Source: Gammaproteobacteria bacterium (GTDB lineage Bacteria; Pseudomonadota; Gammaproteobacteria; Steroidobacterales; Rariloculaceae). Taken from it: a stretch of DNA of 64,000 bases. A program made the translations under genes and the position numbers. Position 1 is the first letter of the stretch. Each line of letters begins with the position of its first letter. Positions 19,562 through 29,081 of this stretch are shown here, one piece after another. The DNA lies in the NCBI GenBank assembly GCA_017577365.1, contig PKRJ01000013.1:1-64000 (forward strand), read 5' to 3'. The notes beneath the pieces are model-generated. The model was not told the origin of the DNA. It searched no databases and was given only the letters and a program-made list of their open reading frames with translations.

Positions 19562-19743
19562 GTCGAGCTGATCGCGCGAAGTCGCGCGCATCTCGAGCGG
19601 CTCTCGAGGCGCACCGTCCGCGCGCATTCCGTTCTTTCGCCGCGTCGACTTGGTGCGACGCGTGAGCTCGCGGCATCGAAGAGCGCGCGACGCGCCCGAC
19701 GCCATTCCCTAGAAATCAAACACCTACTCCGCCGCCGCAAAGC

Positions 19744-19759
19744 TGGCACGACGCTTGTA
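19744..19759 (+). promoter_or_regulatory. Sigma-54 type -24/-12 promoter ahead of the Rieske gene
   Basis: The sequence tggcacgacgcttgta matches the RpoN consensus (TGGCAC, five bases, TTGCA/TTGTA) with correct spacing. It sits about 80 bases upstream of the NirD-like Rieske gene and points towards it. RpoN commonly drives nitrogen-metabolism genes, which fits the gene's family. The needed enhancer-binding activator is not encoded nearby. Seen by pattern only. Confidence 0.6.
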
Positions 19760-19839
19760 GTGACGCGCGCGAGTGCGACGCCCGGATGCATATGGACGAA
19801 TAACCGCTCGCTGGCCGTGAGCTCGACTTGGAGGGACGT

Positions 19840-20181
19840 ATGAGAATCGTCGATGCCGGACCGATGACGGACATTCCGACGCGCGGTGCACGCGTGCTAC
19901 GCGTCGACGGTCTCGAGATCGCGCTCTTTCGTACCACCGGCGACCGCGTTTACGCGCTCGAGGATCGCTGCCCGCATTGCGGGGCGCCGCTGTCGCAAGG
20001 AATCGTGCACGGCCACAGTGTCACGTGCGCCGTCCACGAGTGGGTCATCGATCTCGAAAGCGGCGAGGCGACCGGCGCGGACGAGGGCGCGACGAGGCGT
20101 TTCGACGTGCGCATCGAGGACGGCAGGATCCTCGTTGCGGTGCCGGATCGCGATGCCGCTAGGCAGGCTCGGTCAACTTGA
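19840..20181 (+). CDS. NirD-like Rieske [2Fe-2S] protein, standing alone
   Basis: A 113-aa soluble Rieske ferredoxin domain. Cluster ligands are C44 and H46 in [10 protein letters not shown] and C63 and H66 in VTCAVHEW, spaced as in NirD, the small subunit of assimilatory NADH-nitrite reductase; [13 protein letters not shown] and the WVIDL-SG motif also fit NirD. No nirB lies nearby, so it may serve another oxidoreductase or a NirB encoded elsewhere. The ATG at 19840 follows GGAGGGA. A sigma-54-like promoter precedes it. Its 3' end overlaps the convergent gdx gene by 23 bases. Confidence 0.82.
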   Translation: MRIVDAGPMTDIPTRGARVLRVDGLEIALFRTTGDRVYALEDRCPHCGAPLSQGIVHGHSVTCAVHEWVIDLESGEATGADEGATRRFDVRIEDGRILVAVPDRDAARQARST

Positions 20182-20485
20182 GACCGACGATGCCGACGAC
20201 GATCAGCGCGATGCAGCCGAGCCGCACGGCCGACGTCGACTCGCCGAGCAGTAGGATGCCGAGGATCACGGTGCCGGCCGCGCCGATGCCGGTCCAGACC
20301 GCGTACGCGGTGCCGATCGGCAGCGAGCGCGCGGCGAAAGCGAGGAGCGCCATGCTCGCGATCATCGCGGCGATCGTGAGCGCGGCGGGCATCGGCCGCG
20401 TCAGCCCGTCGCTGAATTTGAGGCCGAGCGCCCAGGCGATCTCGAGTATCCCGGCGGCGAGCAGGACGATCCACGCGGTCGACAT
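20159..20485 (-). CDS. gdx: Gdx/SugE guanidinium exporter (small multidrug resistance family)
   Basis: A 108-aa four-helix protein. It carries the glutamate of the SMR family in [16 protein letters not shown] (E15 region) and the Gdx-type segments [20 protein letters not shown] and [12 protein letters not shown], which separate it from drug-exporting EmrE. It works as a dual-topology homodimer exchanging guanidinium for protons in the inner membrane. Many gdx genes sit behind a guanidine riboswitch; none is recognisable in the 11-base gap here, and the gene follows UPF0210 on the same strand. Confidence 0.92.
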   Translation of the reverse strand: MSTAWIVLLAAGILEIAWALGLKFSDGLTRPMPAALTIAAMIASMALLAFAARSLPIGTAYAVWTGIGAAGTVILGILLLGESTSAVRLGCIALIVVGIVGLKLTEPA

Positions 20486-20496
20486 GCCGGCTCCCG

Positions 20497-21864
20497 TCAG
20501 TTGTTGAGCGCCTGAAGCGGCGCGGGAATGCGTCCCCCGCGGCGGATGAACGCGGCGCTCGAGCACGCATTGAGCGCGACGACCGGCGCACGGCCCAAGA
20601 GCCCGCCGAACTCGACGAAGTCGCCGACGTCCTTGCCCGGCGCCGGCACGAGCCGCACCGCGGTCGTCTTGCGGTTGATCATGCCGATCGCCGCCTCGTC
20701 CGCGATGATCGCCGCGATCGTTTCCGGGGGCGTCGAGCCCGGCACGGCGATCATGTCGAGCCCGACCGAGCAGACCGCCGTCATCGCCTCGAGCTTGTCG
20801 AACGTGATCGCGCCCATCTCCGCGGCTTCGATCATGCCGATATCCTCGGAGACCGGAATGAACGCGCCGGAAAGACCGCCGACGTAGCCAGACGCCATCG
20901 CGCCGCCTTTCTTCACCGCGTCGTTCAACAGCGCGAGCGCCGCGGTCGAGCCGTGCGCGCCGACGCGCTCGAGGCCCATCGCCTCGAGAATGCGCGCGAC
21001 GCTGTCGCCGTGCGCCGGGGTCGGCGCGAGCGACAGATCGACGATGCCGAAAGGCACGCCGAGCTTCTCCGATGCCGCACGTCCGACGAGCTCGCCCATC
21101 CTCGTGATCTTGAACGCCGTGCGCTTGATCACGGACGCGAGCTCGCCGAAATCCGCGTCCGGCATCTGCTGCACCGCGCTCATCACGACGCCGGGCCCGC
21201 TGACGCCGACGTTGATCACGCAATCGGGCTCGCCGACGCCGTGGAACGCGCCGGCCATGAACGGATTGTCCTCGACGGCGTTGCAGAACACCACGAGCTT
21301 CGCCGCGCCGATGCCGTCGCGGTCGGCGGTGCGATGCGCGGTCTCGTGCACGATCCGGCCCATCTCGGCGACGGCATCCATGTTGATGCCCGCGCGGGTG
21401 GTGCCGACGTTCACCGATGCGCAGACGCGCTCCGTGGTCGACAGGGCCTCCGGTATCGAGGCGATCAACGCGCGATCGCCGGGCGTTGCGCCCTTGTGCA
21501 CGAGCGCGGAGAAGCCGCCGATGAAGTTGACGCCGACCTCGGCTGCGGCGCGGTCGAGGTGCTCGGCGAAGCGCACGTAGCTTTTCGCGGCGGTGCACTC
21601 GGCGATCAGCGATATGGGCGTGACCGAGATCCGTTTGTTGACGACGGGAATGCCGTACTCGCGCTCGATCTCGTTGCCGACCGCGACGAGGCGGCCGGCG
21701 AGGCGGCAGATCTTCTCGTACGCCTTGCGGCCGGCGGCGTCGAGATCGGGATGCGCGCAGTCACGCAAGGATATGCCCATCGTGATGGTGCGGATGTCGA
21801 GATTCTCCATCTGCACCATGCGGATGGTCTCGACGATCTCCTGCGGTGAGAACGGCAGCGGCAT
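20497..21864 (-). CDS. UPF0210 / DUF711 (PFL-like) protein
   Basis: A 455-aa cytoplasmic protein of the UPF0210 family, distantly similar in fold to pyruvate formate-lyase. Typical stretches are [15 protein letters not shown] near residue 26, [14 protein letters not shown] near 76, [14 protein letters not shown] and a C-terminal [20 protein letters not shown]. The start follows GAGGAC. It is placed 19 bases after the ACT-domain gene on the same strand, the common UPF0237-UPF0210 pairing in bacteria and archaea. The biochemical role of the family is unknown. Confidence 0.93.
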   Translation of the reverse strand: MPLPFSPQEIVETIRMVQMENLDIRTITMGISLRDCAHPDLDAAGRKAYEKICRLAGRLVAVGNEIEREYGIPVVNKRISVTPISLIAECTAAKSYVRFAEHLDRAAAEVGVNFIGGFSALVHKGATPGDRALIASIPEALSTTERVCASVNVGTTRAGINMDAVAEMGRIVHETAHRTADRDGIGAAKLVVFCNAVEDNPFMAGAFHGVGEPDCVINVGVSGPGVVMSAVQQMPDADFGELASVIKRTAFKITRMGELVGRAASEKLGVPFGIVDLSLAPTPAHGDSVARILEAMGLERVGAHGSTAALALLNDAVKKGGAMASGYVGGLSGAFIPVSEDIGMIEAAEMGAITFDKLEAMTAVCSVGLDMIAVPGSTPPETIAAIIADEAAIGMINRKTTAVRLVPAPGKDVGDFVEFGGLLGRAPVVALNACSSAAFIRRGGRIPAPLQALNN

Positions 21865-21883
21865 GGCGGCGTCCTCGCGTCGC

Positions 21884-22168
21884 TCAGACGCGATGCATGT
21901 ACTTGAAGACGTCCTCGTGCTGGGCGTCGATCTTCACGCCCATCTCTTCGCCTTTCTCGGTCAGCCGGCGCTTCAGCTCGTCGAACGGGATGGTCGCCTG
22001 ACTCAGGTCGGCCATCAGGATCATCGTGAAAAACTCGCGCAACGTCGTCTGCGAGATGTCGACGATATTCGCGTTGGCCTCCGCGAGGACGGTCGCGACG
22101 CCTGCGATGATCCCGACCCGATCGGCGCCGATCACGGTGACGATGATGCGGTTCGATTTCTCGCTCAT
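21884..22168 (-). CDS. UPF0237 ACT-domain protein
   Basis: A 94-aa single ACT domain: [23 protein letters not shown]-type N-terminus, then [18 protein letters not shown] and a helical second half ending DVFKYMHRV. These small ACT proteins are conserved next to UPF0210 genes and are thought to bind an amino acid or small ligand and regulate the partner. It overlaps nothing but is tightly packed between UPF0210 and the methyltransferase, suggesting one operon. Confidence 0.93.
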   Translation of the reverse strand: MSEKSNRIIVTVIGADRVGIIAGVATVLAEANANIVDISQTTLREFFTMILMADLSQATIPFDELKRRLTEKGEEMGVKIDAQHEDVFKYMHRV

Positions 22169-22189
22169 GGGGCGGCCATTATACGGCGC

Positions 22190-23560
22190 CTAGCCGACCG
22201 TCGGCCTTTGCGCGTCGTCGTGCATCGTCGCGAGGAATGTCCTGAGCGCGGCCTCGGCCTCGTCGGCCGGCATCAGCCTCTGCTCGGCGAGCACTTTCGC
22301 GATGTCTTTCAGCGTCCGCTTGCCGTCGATCAGCGACATGATGAACGCGTGCACGCGCGTCGCGACGATCTGCGAGCGGAACGCGGGCGAGAGCGGAATC
22401 GGCTCGTTGCCGCGGACGATCCAGTCGGGCAGCGCCTGATGGCGTGACGGCGCCTTCGCCGCGCGCGCCTTGTCGGCGCGCCACGCGACGACCTCCTCGA
22501 GACGCGCGTGCCGGCTCGCCGGCGACGCGAGATACGGTATGCGCCGCTCGCAAGTCGCGACCGGGGCGAAACCGTTCTCGCCGAGGGCGTCGAGGCATTC
22601 CTCGAGCGAGTACCTGAGCGCGGGGTCCGCATCGTGGAAAGTCAGCGAGCCGAAACTGATCCAGCGCCCGCCGTCGGCGAGGAGCCCGTTGATCCGCGCC
22701 GCGAGCGTATCGAACGGCTCCGGGAGGATATCGACGATCCACGGCGTGACGACGGTATCGAACGCGCCTTTCGCGAACGGCGGACGGTGCGCGTCGGCGA
22801 GCACGTGCAAGAGGCCGGGGCGCGCGGGCTCGGGCGCCGCGAGCCGGCGCAGCACCGCGTGGTCCTCGAGGCGCCGCGGTGCGAGCGGAAACTCGTGGAG
22901 CTCGACCGTCTCGCCGCGCGTGACGCGCTCGGAAACGAGCATCAGCAACGGGTTGAAATCGAGCACGACCGTGACCTCGGGCGCGAGACGACGGTGCACG
23001 TCGTAGGCGAGGCGGCCGGCGCCCGCGCCGAGCACGAGCACGCGCCCGGGCTTCGCGTCGCCGAGGACTTCGCGCACGATCTCGATCGACGCATCGTTCT
23101 CCTCGTCGCCCCAGGCCCAGTCGCGATGCACGTTGCCGTAATAGGTCATGAGCCCCTGGTCCGGCGGCAGGCGCGTGCGAAGGGCGAGGTAGGTCTCGAT
23201 GCTTGCGCCCGGCGCGTCGATGCCGAGCGGCGCGAGCAGCGCCGCGATGCGCTTCGCATGATCCTCGACCGCCGCGCGCAAGGCCTCGAGGCGCTTACGG
23301 GTCGCGGCGCGCCGTCCCGCGCGCTCGAGCGCGCGATCGAGCTCGTGCCGCCGCCGTTCGAGCTCGCGGAGCGAGAAGTTGAGCCTCGCGCGCCATTCGC
23401 CGAGCGCGGCCGTCGGCTCGGCGAACAGCCACGGGATCGATCCGACGTTCGGGAAGTCGACCTTGCAGCCCGCGCAGCGATAGCCGTTCGCGGTCTCGTC
23501 GAGCGGCGTGCGGTCGCAGCGCGGGCACGCGAGGAGCGGGGTCAGTTGCGGTGTCGTCAC
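22190..23560 (-). CDS. Three-domain SAM methyltransferase: Trm112-like zinc ribbon, N2227/CARNMT-like core, PqqD-like tail
   Basis: A 456-aa protein. Residues about 8-48 form a Trm112-like ribbon with CPRC and CAGC pairs. After a helical Arg-rich linker, the core (about 165-370) has the SAM motif VLVLGAGAGRLAYDVH, then VVTPWIVDILPEP and GGRWISFGSLTFH, resembling carnosine N-methyltransferase (N2227) where NFGPLLYH-like motifs occur. The C-terminal 75 residues (RVHAFIMSLIDGKRTLKDIAK) look like a PqqD or winged-helix module. The substrate is unknown; a small peptide or protein is plausible. It lies 21 bases upstream of the ACT gene on the same strand. Confidence 0.75.
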   Translation of the reverse strand: MTTPQLTPLLACPRCDRTPLDETANGYRCAGCKVDFPNVGSIPWLFAEPTAALGEWRARLNFSLRELERRRHELDRALERAGRRAATRKRLEALRAAVEDHAKRIAALLAPLGIDAPGASIETYLALRTRLPPDQGLMTYYGNVHRDWAWGDEENDASIEIVREVLGDAKPGRVLVLGAGAGRLAYDVHRRLAPEVTVVLDFNPLLMLVSERVTRGETVELHEFPLAPRRLEDHAVLRRLAAPEPARPGLLHVLADAHRPPFAKGAFDTVVTPWIVDILPEPFDTLAARINGLLADGGRWISFGSLTFHDADPALRYSLEECLDALGENGFAPVATCERRIPYLASPASRHARLEEVVAWRADKARAAKAPSRHQALPDWIVRGNEPIPLSPAFRSQIVATRVHAFIMSLIDGKRTLKDIAKVLAEQRLMPADEAEAALRTFLATMHDDAQRPTVG

Positions 23561-23691
23561 GCGGGCGAATCCGTCGCGGAGTCGGGCGACACCTTAGGTT
23601 ATTCGCGGTTCGTGTGCAAAAGGAACGCTCGCCGCCGGGCCGGAAAGGGGGGACTGATGCCGAATTCGTCGCCGGCCGCGGCGGCGAAGCG

Positions 23692-25305
23692 TTACGCAAT
23701 CGTGCCGTCCACGATCTTCTCGAACGCGATGAGCCGGTCGAGGCTGGCCGCGCCCCCGAGCGAGTTACCGAAGATCTCGGCGAAGCGGTTCTGCTCGTTG
23801 TGAAGCGCCAAGTAGTTCAGCACGACCATCTCGACGAGCAAATTGACGTTGTTCGCGCCCGGGGAGCTCGAGCGATCGACATCGCCGTTCGGCGTGAACC
23901 AGCCGATCTGCTGGTGCTGCTCGGGGGGCAGCCCGTCCAATCCGTTCTGGTAGAGCGCGGGCCTACCTCCCGGGTTGTAGACGAGGAAGAACGACGCGGC
24001 GGTATCCTGGTTGTCGCTCGTCCACTCGCCCTTGCCGCGGCCGTTCACCGAGTCGTCGATCACGCCGTTGCTCGAGAGCGATCCGTCGCTGAACACGTAG
24101 AGCATCAGCGGCACGCCGATACGATGGGCATACTCGAGGCAGGCGCCCATGCAGCGGCCGGCGCGGAAATCCTTGATCTCGCCTTCCTGCCGCGCGCCGC
24201 CGTGATAGTCGTAGCCGCCCATCGTGATGCAGCCGGCCCCGGCGTAGCCCTTGATCACGAGCTTCATCACAGACGCGGTCTTACGGAACTCGGCCCCGTC
24301 CGTGTTGTTCGCGAAGAACTCCTCGGCGCTGAAGATCCCGCCCGGTCCGACGATGAGCGGGTCCTGACCGGGATCGAGGACCTCTTTACCGAAGCGGTCC
24401 GCGATATCGGCCGCCTTGAGATAGCCGCATTTCACGAGGTCCTTGATGACCGCGTCGCCGCTGATACCGGTGGAGACGCGGTCGAGCTTGTCGCGGCTCA
24501 GGCGGTAGATCGACTCGAGCACCGCGGTCGCGTCCTCGGGGCCGAGCAGGCCGACCAGCTGCCCGGTGTCGATGAGGCTCGTCACGTCGCTCGGCCGATC
24601 GATCTTCGTCGGCCGGTACTGCGGGTCGATCATCGACAGCGGAGCCACCGAGTTTCCGCCGGATTCGGTGTTGCGCGAGCCGCAGAGCGTCAGGATAGAG
24701 CCGTCGGCCCCGGCCTTCTGGATGCCGTACAGCGGATTGTGCGGGTTGTTGCCCGTATCGTTCTCCGATCGCGCCGGGATGACCGCGCCGTTGATCATCG
24801 ATTCGATCCCGGGCGAGCGCAGGCTCGCCTGGATGCCGCGCAGGAAAGCGCTGTCGCTGTGGAACGCGAGGCCGAGACTCGTATCGGTGTGGTCGCCATT
24901 GCTCGTCGCGGTCGGCGCGGCTTCCGGCACGCCCGGGACCATGTTCCCCGGCAAGCCGAGCTTGCGGTAACCCGCGGTGCTCAGCGTATCGAACTGCCCC
25001 CCGCGGCCGCCGACGAGAACGTTCGAGCCCGCCATGTTCGCGCCCCCGGCGAGATCGAAGCAGATGAAGGGGATCTTGCCCGCGCCGTTCGTGATGCCGC
25101 AGGCCTGCTTCAACTCGATGAGATCGCCCGCGAGCTCGGCGTACGCCTGACGCGGGTTCGCGAAGAGCCCGAGGATTCCGCCCGACAACACGGTCGCGGA
25201 CCCGGCGATGAAACCCTGCGCAATCAGCTCGCGGCGCGTCATCGCGCGGTGATTCCGCTGCGGCGCTTCCGGATGCCGCAACTTGCGCTTGACCTTGATG
25301 ATCAT
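23692..25305 (-). CDS. Tat-exported DUF1501-like protein of the cytochrome cluster
   Basis: A 537-aa protein with a twin-arginine signal (MTRRELIAQGFIAGSATVLS at 22-41, cleavage likely after AYA near 56). The body has ICFDLAGGANMAGSNVLVG, GRCMGACLEYAHRIGVPLML and MEV-type LVEMVVLNYLALHNEQ segments, and an overall layout similar to DUF1501/sulfatase-like Tat proteins that accompany planctomycete-type cytochromes. No active site can be claimed. GGAGG precedes the start. It is the last gene of a three-gene leftward operon after two haem proteins, so it is presumably a cofactor-carrying or folded partner exported by Tat. Confidence 0.65.
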   Translation of the reverse strand: MIIKVKRKLRHPEAPQRNHRAMTRRELIAQGFIAGSATVLSGGILGLFANPRQAYAELAGDLIELKQACGITNGAGKIPFICFDLAGGANMAGSNVLVGGRGGQFDTLSTAGYRKLGLPGNMVPGVPEAAPTATSNGDHTDTSLGLAFHSDSAFLRGIQASLRSPGIESMINGAVIPARSENDTGNNPHNPLYGIQKAGADGSILTLCGSRNTESGGNSVAPLSMIDPQYRPTKIDRPSDVTSLIDTGQLVGLLGPEDATAVLESIYRLSRDKLDRVSTGISGDAVIKDLVKCGYLKAADIADRFGKEVLDPGQDPLIVGPGGIFSAEEFFANNTDGAEFRKTASVMKLVIKGYAGAGCITMGGYDYHGGARQEGEIKDFRAGRCMGACLEYAHRIGVPLMLYVFSDGSLSSNGVIDDSVNGRGKGEWTSDNQDTAASFFLVYNPGGRPALYQNGLDGLPPEQHQQIGWFTPNGDVDRSSSPGANNVNLLVEMVVLNYLALHNEQNRFAEIFGNSLGGAASLDRLIAFEKIVDGTIA

Positions 25306-25338
25306 ACCCTCTACCTCCGATCCGGATGCGCGGCCCGT

Positions 25339-27861
25339 TCACTGAACCAGCATCGCCGCGCTGCCGAGCACCGTCGCGCAGACGGCTTTCGCGAGCGTCA
25401 TCGTGCGCGCGTTCGTCTCGTCGTCCTCGTCCTCGTCTTCGACGTCGATCGTCGCCAGTCCGACGCGGCCTTCGTAGGGGTCGTACAGCATGCGGTGGAG
25501 CTCGGTCTTGATGGTCGCGTAATCCGGCTGCGTCGCGAGCTGCTCGCCGCCGTACAGGCGCGCGAGCAGCGGATCGACCAGGTCGTCGAGGCTCGCGCCC
25601 TGGAAGGCCGTGCCCGGCGGCGCACCGAAATCGAAATCTTCGAAGATCGTTCCGCGCAGCGTGTCGTTCTCGATCATCGCGTTGCAATACTCGATCGCGA
25701 GCTGCGCGATCGCGACCTGATGCGACGCGAGCACCGCCTCGAGCGTCGGCACCGCCGGCAGCGACTCGCGCACCGTCTCGAACGTGGCGCGGACGTTCGG
25801 ATCGTTCGGGCTCACGCCCGTGACCGCGGCCATCGTCGCATTGATCTCGTCGAAGATGCGAACGCCGATGTCCGAGGCCGGCGGGAGATCGGCCGGCGCG
25901 GGCGCGGGCGGAACCGGCGGCGGCTTGCGGCTGTAGCGATGGCCGCCGATCGCGTCGAACGTCAAAAAGAATTCGTCGGATTCCGGTCCCTTCTCCAAGG
26001 GAACGACGGTTCCGAGCTCGGCGAGGAGCTGGCCCGTCGCGGGATCGTACGTGTTCGTCGAGATCACGGCGTCGACCTTGGCGAACGCCTGGCCCACCGG
26101 CGCCTCGCTGCCGTTCAGGCCGATTCGAATGCCTTCGATCTCGAGGTTCTGCGGCTGTGCGGTCGCGTCGAGGCTGATGAAGAACGGCCGCCGGAACAGA
26201 TACGAATAGCTGTCGTACTGCGCGGCTTCGACGACGACGTAGCTTTGCGGGACGTTCGTCAGATGCTCGACGCCGAACAGCAGGAAGAACTTCTCGCCGA
26301 CGCCGGCCTCGTAGTTCTGCACGATCTGCTCTTCCGACAGCGCGCGGTTGTGGATCGCGACGAGCCGGATCACGCCCGCCCACGGCCGGTTGCCGGACAC
26401 CTCGTTCGCGAGCACGAACGCGTACGTGTCGTCCCAGTCGCCGAGCAGCCCGGGAGGCACCGGATCCGGCCCCGTCACGAGCACGCCGTTGACGTAGATC
26501 TTGCGCCCCTCGACCGGGTCGAACGTCGCGACGACGTGCTGCAGCGTCGCCTGCAGCACCTCGGCGGCCGACGGCGTCGACAGCGCGGGGCTGCCGTTCT
26601 CGTCGGTGAAGCTCGAGCGGACGAAGAAGTCGTAGTCGTACATCGTCTGCCCGAGATTGAAGTTGCGCAGCATCGGTCCGGCCGAATAGCTGACGATCCG
26701 CGCGTCCTCCTGCACGACGTTGGCCGGCGCGACCCACGCCTCGATCGAGAACTCGCCGGTCGCGCCGATCAGATCGCGCAGCTTGCGGCTCGCGGCGGTC
26801 GTCGCCTGCGCCTTGCCGCCCGAGAAGCTGACGCCCCAGCCGCCGTACCACTCGTAAGCGCCGGATAGCGTGAGGTCCATCGCCGGCTCGACGCCGCTCG
26901 TATCGAACGCGATATTGCCTACGCCCGTCTTGAACTCGTACAGCGCGATCACGTGCGCCTCGTAGCGGTTGCCGCCGGAGGCGATCGTGCCTTCGTGGAG
27001 CGTCAACGCCTTGCTCGCGAGCAGGCTGGGGTCGACGGGGGTCGGCTCGATGCCGTTCGCGAAGGCGCGGATCGCAGCCTCCATCTCGTCGGCATCGGCG
27101 GCGCAGTTGTTCGTCCAGCAGTTATGTGCTTCGACTCCGAGCCGCACGACGAAGCGCGAGCGGGCGGGGTCGTCGAGATCGATCCTCGCCTTCGCCGACT
27201 CGTACGCGGCTTGCACGGCCGCCGGGTTGGTTGCAGGCCCTTCCGCGAAGAACGGCGACTGCGGGGTCTTCGCGTTCGACGCGTGGCAGCTCGAGCAGTG
27301 CTCGGCCAGTAGCGGATAGACGGTCGTCTGGAATCCCGAGACGTCCGCCGGGAAACTCTTGCTCTGGCCGGGATCGCGAAGCGGCGGCGGCTCGAGCACG
27401 ATCTCCCGGCCGCCGACCGCCTGATCGCCGGCCCAGTTGCGGATCCACGTCTCGAGAATATCCGCGCACGCGCTATCGCTCGCGAGCCAGCAATTGTGGC
27501 CGCTCGCGACCTTCGTCACGATCAGCGAATCGCCGGGCGACGTCAGATCGACGACGGTGTTCGCCGCAGCATACGCGAGGTTGACGTCGTCCCCGCGCGC
27601 GAACATCGGTGCCTGGCCGACGTCGACGTCGTGGCAGCCGCCGCAGCGGTTCACCGGGCGAACGTTGTCGTAGAAATGAATCTTGAACGCCTGCACATCC
27701 GCCGTCGCGGGCGGCGGGCCGTTGTAGTTTCCGCCTCCGCCGCTGCCTCCCTGACCGGGAATCTCCTCCACGTCGGCGCCGCTGCCGCCGCTGCATCCCG
27801 CGAGCGCCGCACCGAGCATCGTCGCGAGCGCGATCGCAACGGCTCTCGCTCTCCGCTGCAT
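25339..27861 (-). CDS. Di-haem LamG-domain lipoprotein
   Basis: An 840-aa lipoprotein (signal MQRRARAVAIALATMLGAAL, lipobox Cys23). A Gly-rich linker leads to two planctomycete-type cytochrome modules with CGGCH at 73-77 and CSSCH at 189-193. Residues about 300-530 form a LamG/concanavalin-like domain (GEFSIEAWVAPANVV, GRKIYVNGVLV, GNRPWAGVIRLVAIHNRAL). The C-terminal third has no recognised fold and ends with an acidic EDEDEDD stretch and a hydrophobic tail. GGAGG supports ATG 27861; ATG 27888 would overlap the upstream stop by four bases and add nine residues. Probably surface or periplasm-facing, with electron transfer plus ligand binding. Confidence 0.75.
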   Translation of the reverse strand: MQRRARAVAIALATMLGAALAGCSGGSGADVEEIPGQGGSGGGGNYNGPPPATADVQAFKIHFYDNVRPVNRCGGCHDVDVGQAPMFARGDDVNLAYAAANTVVDLTSPGDSLIVTKVASGHNCWLASDSACADILETWIRNWAGDQAVGGREIVLEPPPLRDPGQSKSFPADVSGFQTTVYPLLAEHCSSCHASNAKTPQSPFFAEGPATNPAAVQAAYESAKARIDLDDPARSRFVVRLGVEAHNCWTNNCAADADEMEAAIRAFANGIEPTPVDPSLLASKALTLHEGTIASGGNRYEAHVIALYEFKTGVGNIAFDTSGVEPAMDLTLSGAYEWYGGWGVSFSGGKAQATTAASRKLRDLIGATGEFSIEAWVAPANVVQEDARIVSYSAGPMLRNFNLGQTMYDYDFFVRSSFTDENGSPALSTPSAAEVLQATLQHVVATFDPVEGRKIYVNGVLVTGPDPVPPGLLGDWDDTYAFVLANEVSGNRPWAGVIRLVAIHNRALSEEQIVQNYEAGVGEKFFLLFGVEHLTNVPQSYVVVEAAQYDSYSYLFRRPFFISLDATAQPQNLEIEGIRIGLNGSEAPVGQAFAKVDAVISTNTYDPATGQLLAELGTVVPLEKGPESDEFFLTFDAIGGHRYSRKPPPVPPAPAPADLPPASDIGVRIFDEINATMAAVTGVSPNDPNVRATFETVRESLPAVPTLEAVLASHQVAIAQLAIEYCNAMIENDTLRGTIFEDFDFGAPPGTAFQGASLDDLVDPLLARLYGGEQLATQPDYATIKTELHRMLYDPYEGRVGLATIDVEDEDEDDETNARTMTLAKAVCATVLGSAAMLVQ

Positions 27862-27884
27862 CGTCGTGCCTCCGCCCGTGAATC

Positions 27885-29081
27885 TCATTCGCCGCGGCAG
27901 TACACCGCGGACTGCGCGAAGACGTTCCGCAGGTCGTAGCCGCCCTTGAAGCTCTGGGTCAGGTCCGTGATGAACTCGTGGTCGTTCGCATCCGGATCGC
28001 GCAGGCAGACGTTCTTGAACACCTTCTTGACCTGGCACTGCGCGAACGCCTCGCTTCTCGCGAGCTCCATGCCCATCGATTTCGCGCCGTTACCGTGCCC
28101 GGGCAGCGTCGGATCCCAGCCGAGCAGCGCGTTGCGGCCGACCCTCCAGTAGTTCTCCCACGCGTCGTCGGGTGTGACGTAACCGTCGGGGAACGTGTCC
28201 GCGTTGTTGAAATACTTCGGCTGCACGATGCCTTGCGTGTACTCGATGCTGCCGGTGGCCGGATTGAAGTTGTAGTACGCGAACGCCTGCGCGAGCGGAT
28301 CCATGCCCGCGTGACAGCCGATGCAGTTGTTCATGAAGACGCGGCTGTCTCCGCCCGGGCTGCGCGAGACGTCCTGACGGATACGATCCGGAATCGTGCT
28401 CGTGTCGAGCACCTGCTCCATGTCGACGCACAAGTGATTGAGCAGCGTGAAGCGGAACATCGCGCGGTTCGTGCCGGCGATGAAGAAAGCTTCTGCCGCC
28501 GCGCGCGTCGTGATCGCGCCCGCGGTCGCGTTCGGCGGCAACGGATAGAACGCGGACTGCGCCGTTTGAACGATGTCCGTTTCCGGATCGAAGCTCGGGT
28601 CGTTCATCCGTCGCTCGAGCGCCTCGTAATGCGCGTTGCTCGACGCGGACGGCAACGGCGATACGCTCGGCGCGTAATAGAGCAGGTCCCCGTAGAGAAT
28701 CTGATCGAACGGAAGATCGTCTTTCACGAGCCCGATCACGAGCGTCGTGTAATCGTTCAACGGGACGAACGGCGACTGGTCGCGGTTCGTCCACGGTGCC
28801 GCGAAGTTCTTCAGCGTCACCGTATAGAAATGACGGTTGTGTGTCGCGAGGAGCGCGGCGCCGAGCGGGTTCTTGTTCTCGATCATCTGCGTCATCTGAC
28901 GGAGTACTGTCTCGTCCGCCGGCACGCCCGCGATTCGGTCGTGCATGCGCTGCGCCTGCTCTCGCGGGCCTGCCAACGCGCCGGCCGCGAGGCTCAATGC
29001 CGCGGCCGCGGCGAGCGTTTTCGACACACCCTTCCCCCACACGGTGCCCGATCTCGATCGCGATCGCGCTCGGCTGTTCAT
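27885..29081 (-). CDS. Exported mono-haem protein, first gene of the leftward operon
   Basis: A 398-aa protein with an N-terminal signal (KTLAAAAALSLAAGALAG) and one haem motif CIGCH near residue 253 followed by HAGMDPLAQAF, a pattern seen in DUF1585/DUF1592-family cytochromes of planctomycete type. The C-terminal SEAFAQCQVKKVFKNVCLRDP segment has two further Cys. AGGAAG precedes ATG 29081, which is preferred over the longer frame starting at 29111. It is divergent from the hydrazine-synthase-alpha-like gene across 335 bases and co-directional with the LamG and Tat genes, suggesting one redox assembly. Confidence 0.7.
   Translation of the reverse strand: MNSRARSRSRSGTVWGKGVSKTLAAAAALSLAAGALAGPREQAQRMHDRIAGVPADETVLRQMTQMIENKNPLGAALLATHNRHFYTVTLKNFAAPWTNRDQSPFVPLNDYTTLVIGLVKDDLPFDQILYGDLLYYAPSVSPLPSASSNAHYEALERRMNDPSFDPETDIVQTAQSAFYPLPPNATAGAITTRAAAEAFFIAGTNRAMFRFTLLNHLCVDMEQVLDTSTIPDRIRQDVSRSPGGDSRVFMNNCIGCHAGMDPLAQAFAYYNFNPATGSIEYTQGIVQPKYFNNADTFPDGYVTPDDAWENYWRVGRNALLGWDPTLPGHGNGAKSMGMELARSEAFAQCQVKKVFKNVCLRDPDANDHEFITDLTQSFKGGYDLRNVFAQSAVYCRGE

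Noticed and set aside
24386-26851. 821-aa antisense/alternate-frame ORF across the LamG and Tat genes
   Set aside because: Runs across the boundary of two well-supported genes in a different frame; composition is Arg-rich noise.
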